This document shows positions 60,118-64,000 of a DNA stretch of 64,000 bases, in pieces. The DNA lies in assembly GCF_042429435.1 (NCBI RefSeq), contig NZ_JBHMAF010000196.1; one strand, written 5' to 3'. The translations under genes were made by a program, and so were the position numbers. The DNA is from Ectobacillus funiculus (lineage in GTDB: Bacteria; Bacillota; Bacilli; Bacillales; Bacillaceae_G). The notes below the pieces were generated by a model, which worked only from the letters and a program-made list of their open reading frames with translations, was not told where the DNA came from and ran no database searches. Each line of letters opens with the position of its first letter. The first letter of the stretch is position 1.

Positions 60118-61152
60118 ATGGAAACGATTAAAACAATTGACATAAGTTTAGATACATCAAATCCTAAAGAAAAACTAACATCAGCAGAAATGGGAAAGCT
60201 TTGGGCAACCTATATGGGAAACAGCATGTCAAAATGTATTTTAAGCTACTATCTTCAACATGTTGAGGACGCTGATATTAAGCATTTATTAGAAAATGCA
60301 TTAAAATTATCCAACGAATTCATGAAAACAACCAAAGAAATTTTCATAAAGGAAAACTTCCCCATTCCTCACGGTTTTACAGAAAAAGACGTAAATCTTG
60401 GAGCTCCTAGACTATTCGAAGATGAATTCTATGTTCATTATTTGAAATATGCCGCGAAAGCAGGAATGAGTATCTATAACGTAGCAGTACCGTTGGTTTA
60501 TAGGAAGGATATAAGAGAATTTTATTTGTATTGTATGGATGCTACTATGGCTCTAATGGAACAAATCAAGGATATATTAATGAATAAAGGATTCATCATA
60601 AAACCGCCGTTTATTCCAATTCCAGATAAAGTGGAATTTGCTCATCAAAATTTTTTAAATGGCTTCCTTGGACATGTACGACCTCTACACGCATTAGAAA
60701 TTGCCCATTTGTATGATAATATTGAAAATAATGTAACAAGTAAAGCGCTCATTATGGCATTTGCCCAAGTAGCAAAGGACGAAAAAATTCGGGAATTGTT
60801 TGAGAAAGGTAGAGAGCTTACAGCTATAAATGTTGAACACTATATGCAAAAGCTACATGATGAACATTTACCTTCGCCATCTTTTGTTGATCATTTAGTT
60901 ACGACATCTGCATTTGCTCCCTTTTCAGATAAACTCATGTTATTTCATAAGATGGATATGTTTGCAATGAAAATAAGAGCGTTCGGAAATTCAGCAGCTG
61001 TAAACGGCAGGCAGGACATAGGGCTGCTTTATAGTAAATCGTTCCTGAAAATTTCCGGATTTGTTAAAGATGCAGCCGAACTCATGATCGAGAACGGGTG
61101 GATGGAACAACCACCAGCAGCGGCTGATAGAGAAAAGCTAGCATCTGGCTAA
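60118..61152 (+). CDS. DUF3231 family protein
   Basis: A 344-residue, nearly all-helical protein with two copies of a four-helix ferritin-like unit: LTSAEMGKLWATYMGNSMSK (first) and EFAHQNFLNGFLGHVRPLHA (second). Repeated His/Glu positions recall spore-coat CotF/DUF3231 proteins that are frequent in Bacillus. Function unknown; a spore or stress role is plausible only by family. The ATG at 60118 follows a duplicated AGAGGAG. Confidence 0.85.
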   Translation: METIKTIDISLDTSNPKEKLTSAEMGKLWATYMGNSMSKCILSYYLQHVEDADIKHLLENALKLSNEFMKTTKEIFIKENFPIPHGFTEKDVNLGAPRLFEDEFYVHYLKYAAKAGMSIYNVAVPLVYRKDIREFYLYCMDATMALMEQIKDILMNKGFIIKPPFIPIPDKVEFAHQNFLNGFLGHVRPLHALEIAHLYDNIENNVTSKALIMAFAQVAKDEKIRELFEKGRELTAINVEHYMQKLHDEHLPSPSFVDHLVTTSAFAPFSDKLMLFHKMDMFAMKIRAFGNSAAVNGRQDIGLLYSKSFLKISGFVKDAAELMIENGWMEQPPAAADREKLASG

Positions 61153-61299
61153 TTCCTTTCCCATATTCTTGCATGAACTAATATTTTGTGTTCTGAAACA
61201 AAATTATAAGAAAATGGGAATGGTTCAACAAGAAGAGTAAGGCATCCCGTATCAGAATTCTCCTTAGTGTATTTGGCGGGCTGCTTTTTAGCTGTTTTT

Positions 61300-61429
61300 T
61301 GTATTGAAGCGTTAGAACGCTTTTTAAAGGCATATGAAGGTACAGTCCTTCTCGTATCACATGATCGAATGTTTATTGAGCGATTTTATATATGTCATTG
61401 AACAGCAGCAGCTAACATTAAAAAATTGA
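61300..61429 (+). pseudogene. C-terminal scrap of an ABC-F ATPase
   Basis: IEALERFLKAYEGTVLLVSH followed by DRMFIERF is the Walker B/H-loop end of ABC-F ribosome protection proteins; then, after a frame change, DFIYVIEQQQLTLKN and a stop. Everything upstream is missing. It is a trace of an antibiotic-resistance-type or housekeeping ABC-F gene. Confidence 0.65.
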
Positions 61430-61569
61430 TCAGGGCAAGAAACGAAACTACCGCTTGTAAAGTCGTAGCAAAGCTATGGCAGGGAATTTGTGTTCCTTGC
61501 CATGGCTGCATTTGGAGCAAGTGAGAAAAGTAACTTTTTAACATCCATTACAAATTGAGTATTTAATAT

Positions 61570-61610
61570 TTGACTTCTTCCTCATTAAACACTACAATTT
61601 GTAGTGTTTA
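61570..61610 (+). promoter_or_regulatory. promoter with a perfect operator, no gene behind it
   Basis: TTGACT (61570-61575), 17 bp, TACAAT (61593-61598). The -10 lies inside a 25-bp palindrome with core CACTAC-N5-GTAGTG. TACA..TGTA recalls BlaI/CopY-type operators. Confidence 0.6.
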
Positions 61611-61785
61611 GGGTTAGACATGCTATGTATAAATGGGGGAGTTCGTCGGACTTAGTAACCTATCAAAATAGTTAAAAGCAGTCATCTAGCACTGATGGGG
61701 GGCATTGTTTTTCGCTGTATTTCTGGTAAATACATACGTAACCTAATAACTAAGCAATATTTAGACTGAAGCTTTTAACCTTTCG

Positions 61786-61802
61786 CACTACCTTATGTAG
61801 TG
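61786..61802. promoter_or_regulatory. second copy of the CACTAC-N5-GTAGTG operator
   Basis: CACTAC-CTTAT-GTAGTG, the same half-sites and spacing as at 61590. Confidence 0.6.
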
Positions 61803-61865
61803 CAAATAAGAAGAAAGCAAGGGAAAATGAATCTTTTCCCTTCAATTATCACTGGTAATTAGCTT

Positions 61866-61996
61866 GCACTTTAAGTGTAAATTTCTAGCTGGGAGATCAT
61901 TCGACGTAGCCGGAAATTTTAGGAATAAAGTGTAAGTGCAACTACACCTCTGTCTTCGCTCAAGGGCAGGGCTCGCCAATCGGGGAGTTTTCTTTA
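61866..61996 (+). repeat. R135 element, full length, copy 18
   Basis: Complete but for a few bases of the left end (CACTTTAAGTGTAAATTTC). The hairpin is CTCGCC-AATC-GGGGAG. It lies 30 bp before bdbD in the terminating orientation. Confidence 0.9.
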
Positions 61997-62027
61997 TATA
62001 AAATCTACGAGAATGGAGTGGGAATAG

Positions 62028-62720
62028 TTGAAAGCAGAGAAAAAATCGAAGATTGCATCTAAAAAAGCTTCTCCTAAGTGGTTTTTTTGGATTGTAGGGG
62101 TTTTTAGTCTGTGTGTGTTAGGCTTGCTGCTTATAGGGAACTTCTCTAAGACGGAGGCGGTGATTAACTATAAAAACCAGCCTTATATAGGGGATGCGGC
62201 TGCTCCAGTAAAAATTGTTGAATTTGGAGATTATAAGTGTCCGGTTTGTAAGAATTTTAATGCTACAAATTTCCCGCAAATTAAGGAAAAGTATGTTGAA
62301 ACTGGAATCGCGACCTTCTATTTTATGAATGATCCGTTTATCAATACAGACTCTAATCGTTCTGCCCTATTTGCTGAAACTGTTTATCAGGAACTTGGCA
62401 ATGAGACCTTTTGGAAGTTTCATGACCAATTATACAGCAAACAGCCGGAGGATTCTAAATATGAAGCAATAGACTTATATACAGAATCTTTTCTCAAAGA
62501 CACATTGAAAGAAATCGCTAATGATGATGATACAAATAAGGTCATGGAGGCATTTCAGCAGAAAAAAGCAAAATCCGCTTTAGAGCAGGATTTGTTGCAT
62601 GTCAAAAATCTTAAAGTGGATGGGACACCAACTTTATTTATCAATGGAAAGAAATTTGAAGGGAATACATGGGATGAGTTCAACCAGATGGTAGAGGATG
62701 CGGCGAAGGAGAAGAAATAA
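62028..62720 (+). CDS. bdbD: DsbA-like thiol oxidoreductase BdbD
   Basis: A 230-residue membrane-anchored oxidase that makes disulfides in exported proteins. It has a basic N-terminus, one membrane helix (about 18-40) and a thioredoxin-fold DsbA domain with active site CPVC (in FGDYKCPVCKNF) and the cis-Pro loop VDGTPTLFING. The start is TTG with GGAGTGGG. The partner bdbC follows after 2 bp. The pair is the usual Bacillus arrangement in which BdbC reoxidises BdbD. Confidence 0.92.
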   Translation: MKAEKKSKIASKKASPKWFFWIVGVFSLCVLGLLLIGNFSKTEAVINYKNQPYIGDAAAPVKIVEFGDYKCPVCKNFNATNFPQIKEKYVETGIATFYFMNDPFINTDSNRSALFAETVYQELGNETFWKFHDQLYSKQPEDSKYEAIDLYTESFLKDTLKEIANDDDTNKVMEAFQQKKAKSALEQDLLHVKNLKVDGTPTLFINGKKFEGNTWDEFNQMVEDAAKEKK

Positions 62721-62722
62721 CA

Positions 62723-63133
62723 ATGAATCCATTATTCATCGTAGCTTGGCTGACAGCTATCGTGGCTACATTAGGGAGTTTATTTTTTAGCGAGGTTATG
62801 CACTTTATTCCTTGCACCCTCTGTTGGTATCAACGAATTTTAATGTACCCATTGACTATTTTTATTGGAATTGCTTTTTATAATAAAGAGCGAACTATCT
62901 ATAAGTATGTTCTTCCGCTTTCTATCACTGGAATGCTTGTATCCGGTTATCATTATGGATTACAAAAGATCCCTTTTCTTCAAAAAATCGAGATGTGTAC
63001 AAGTGGTGTTCCTTGTTCAGGACAGTATATAAATTGGTTGGGATTTATTACGATACCATTTTTAGCATTTTGTGCATTTACTATCATTACAATCACTATG
63101 CTAATGCTCCGAAAGCAGTCTAATGAGGCATAA
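62723..63133 (+). CDS. bdbC: disulfide oxidoreductase BdbC (DsbB-like)
   Basis: A 136-residue membrane protein with four helices. Quinone-linked cysteines are in PCTLCWYQR (CxxC, residues 32-35); the second pair is in CTSGVPCSGQYINWLGF. It reoxidises BdbD using menaquinone. The ATG has AAGGAGAAG within the bdbD end; this is a two-gene operon. Confidence 0.92.
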   Translation: MNPLFIVAWLTAIVATLGSLFFSEVMHFIPCTLCWYQRILMYPLTIFIGIAFYNKERTIYKYVLPLSITGMLVSGYHYGLQKIPFLQKIEMCTSGVPCSGQYINWLGFITIPFLAFCAFTIITITMLMLRKQSNEA

Positions 63134-63439
63134 AAAGAAAAAAAAACCAGGAGTTGAAAACATCTTGGAGATGTCTATATCCGCTTGGAGTTAGTGATTA
63201 ATGGACAAGCTTATTTCCTGGAGAATGCAAGTATCGTGACCTGTCAGGCGATGTTATTATCATTTGAAGAATCCTACACTGAAAAGGCATGCAGGGCGAC
63301 CTGTATGCCTTTTCAGTGCTTGGTAGGATGAATGGACGAATGTATAACCAAGTTCCTTAAAATCCCCCTAGTACAAACAAAAACACCCTTATCCCCGCAT
63401 ACATATAATAACGAACACTATTTTCGCGGAGGTGAAGGG
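63134..63439. other. intergenic region between bdbC and sigK
   Basis: A 19-bp stem (CACTGAAAAGGCATGCAGG with its near complement, 63277-63318, loop GCGA) has no T-run. GCATACATA at 63397 resembles the -10 of sigma-E promoters, which would suit sigK; the -35 is not convincing. Confidence 0.45.
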
Positions 63440-64000
63440 ATGGGGTTATTAGCAGCGATTGCTTATATGCTGAAAGAACTTTTGCTGTTCGTTTCCTATG
63501 TCAAGAACAATGCGTTTCCGCAACCGCTCTCGCCTGATGACGAAAGAAGATACTTGGAATTGATGGAGCAAGGTGATGCAAATGCCCGGAATTTGCTAAT
63601 AGAACATAATCTTCGGCTGGTGGCGCATATTGTCAAGAAGTTTGAAAACACTGGGGAAGATGCAGAAGATTTGATCTCGATTGGAACGATTGGTTTAATT
63701 AAAGCGATCGAAAGCTTTTCACAAGGAAAAGGAACGAAGCTGGCAACGTATGCGGCACGGTGTATTGAAAATGAGATTCTGATGCACCTGCGTGCGTTAA
63801 AGAAAACAAAGAAGGATGTATCGCTTCATGATCCGATTGGCCAGGACAAAGAAGGAAATGAAATTTCTTTAATTGATATTTTGAAATCAGAGTCTGAGGA
63901 TGTAATTGATACGATTCAGCTTAGTATGGAGCTTGAGAAAATTAGGGAGTATATTGATGTGCTGGATGAGCGTGAGAAAGAGGTTGTCGTCAACCGATTC
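63440..64000 (+). CDS. sigK: pro-sigma-K, sporulation mother-cell sigma factor (partial)
   Basis: The first 187 residues of about 235; the window ends inside the gene. The N-terminal hydrophobic pro-sequence (GLLAAIAYMLKELLLFVSYVKN) is cut during sporulation by SpoIVFB. Region 2 follows: NLRLVAHIVKKFENTGEDAE, LISIGTIGLIKAIESF and LATYAARCIENEILMHLR, then region 3. The ATG has GGAGGTGAAG. The gene is continuous through the region where B. subtilis carries the skin element, so no sigK intervening sequence is present in this part. Confidence 0.96.
   Translation, partial: MGLLAAIAYMLKELLLFVSYVKNNAFPQPLSPDDERRYLELMEQGDANARNLLIEHNLRLVAHIVKKFENTGEDAEDLISIGTIGLIKAIESFSQGKGTKLATYAARCIENEILMHLRALKKTKKDVSLHDPIGQDKEGNEISLIDILKSESEDVIDTIQLSMELEKIREYIDVLDEREKEVVVNRF

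Noticed and set aside
63170..63330. Plus-strand frame containing LELVINGQAYFLENASIVTC
   Set aside because: No suitable start codon, and its end is the long hairpin at 63277.

Overview
The window looks like chromosome from a low-GC, spore-forming member of the Bacillales (Bacillus sensu lato or a close relative; I cannot fix the genus). The evidence is a pro-sigma-K gene at the right edge, T-box leaders, strong GGAGG ribosome binding sites with many TTG/GTG starts, and Bacillus-type families such as YcnI, YitT, YkvS (DUF2187), DUF3231, TrmL/CspR, BdbC/BdbD, LCP and YolD. I recognise no rRNA, tRNA, CRISPR array or complete insertion sequence.

Layout. 0-9 kb: copper genes (ycnJ end, ycnI), a SulP transporter, a CzcO-like flavoprotein behind an ArsR-type operator, a divergent argininosuccinate-lyase-like enzyme and an MFS exporter with a hairpin over its ribosome binding site. 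9.4-12.6 kb: ilvB-ilvN behind two tandem, nearly identical T-boxes. 12.7-22 kb: regulator/enzyme pairs (SDR/LysR, MFS/YeiL-like Crp, AdhR-like MerR/adhA), trmL and a YitT protein. 22-29 kb: a LacI regulator, an array of LacI-type operators in 111-bp tandem repeats, then ALDH, Zn-ADH, the stump of a TPP enzyme and an MFS carrier, apparently a damaged catabolic operon. 29-37 kb: a mixed stretch with radical SAM, orphan YolD with an SOS box, VOC, FadR-type GntR, DJ-1, an L,D-transpeptidase with ChW repeats, GNAT and a VC0807 membrane protein. 37-41.5 kb: AraC regulator divergent from Gfo/Idh, TIM-barrel isomerase and IolW-like genes. 42-50.6 kb: small accessory genes, a Fur box with a long leader before DoxX, and a YerD-like FMN protein. 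50.8-54.3 kb: an isoleucine T-box and a type-2 isoleucyl-tRNA synthetase. 54.4-58 kb: LCP protein and the wreck of an inositol locus (AraC tail, IolT/RbsC chimera, IolA tail). 58-64 kb: vanadium haloperoxidase-like PAP2 protein, small hypothetical genes, DUF3231, BdbD-BdbC and sigK (cut by the window end).

The most striking feature is a dispersed ~135-bp intergenic element, called R135 here, with about 18 complete, deleted or terminal copies in 64 kb. One end is a GC-rich hairpin followed by TTTTCTTT, like a one-way intrinsic terminator; the rest contains a long inverted pair. Genes often run into the element from that end, and two proteins take their C-terminal residues and stop codon from it. 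One copy sits between the tandem T-boxes and ilvB, adding a third terminator-like hairpin to that leader.

Gene decay is common: at least fourteen remnants, several explained by single visible lesions (frameshift in an A-run, CAA to TAA, loss of one copy of a 10-bp direct repeat). Several promoters with perfect operators now have no gene behind them. I found no defence island or obvious new multigene system; the novelty is in R135, the operator arrays and the leaders.
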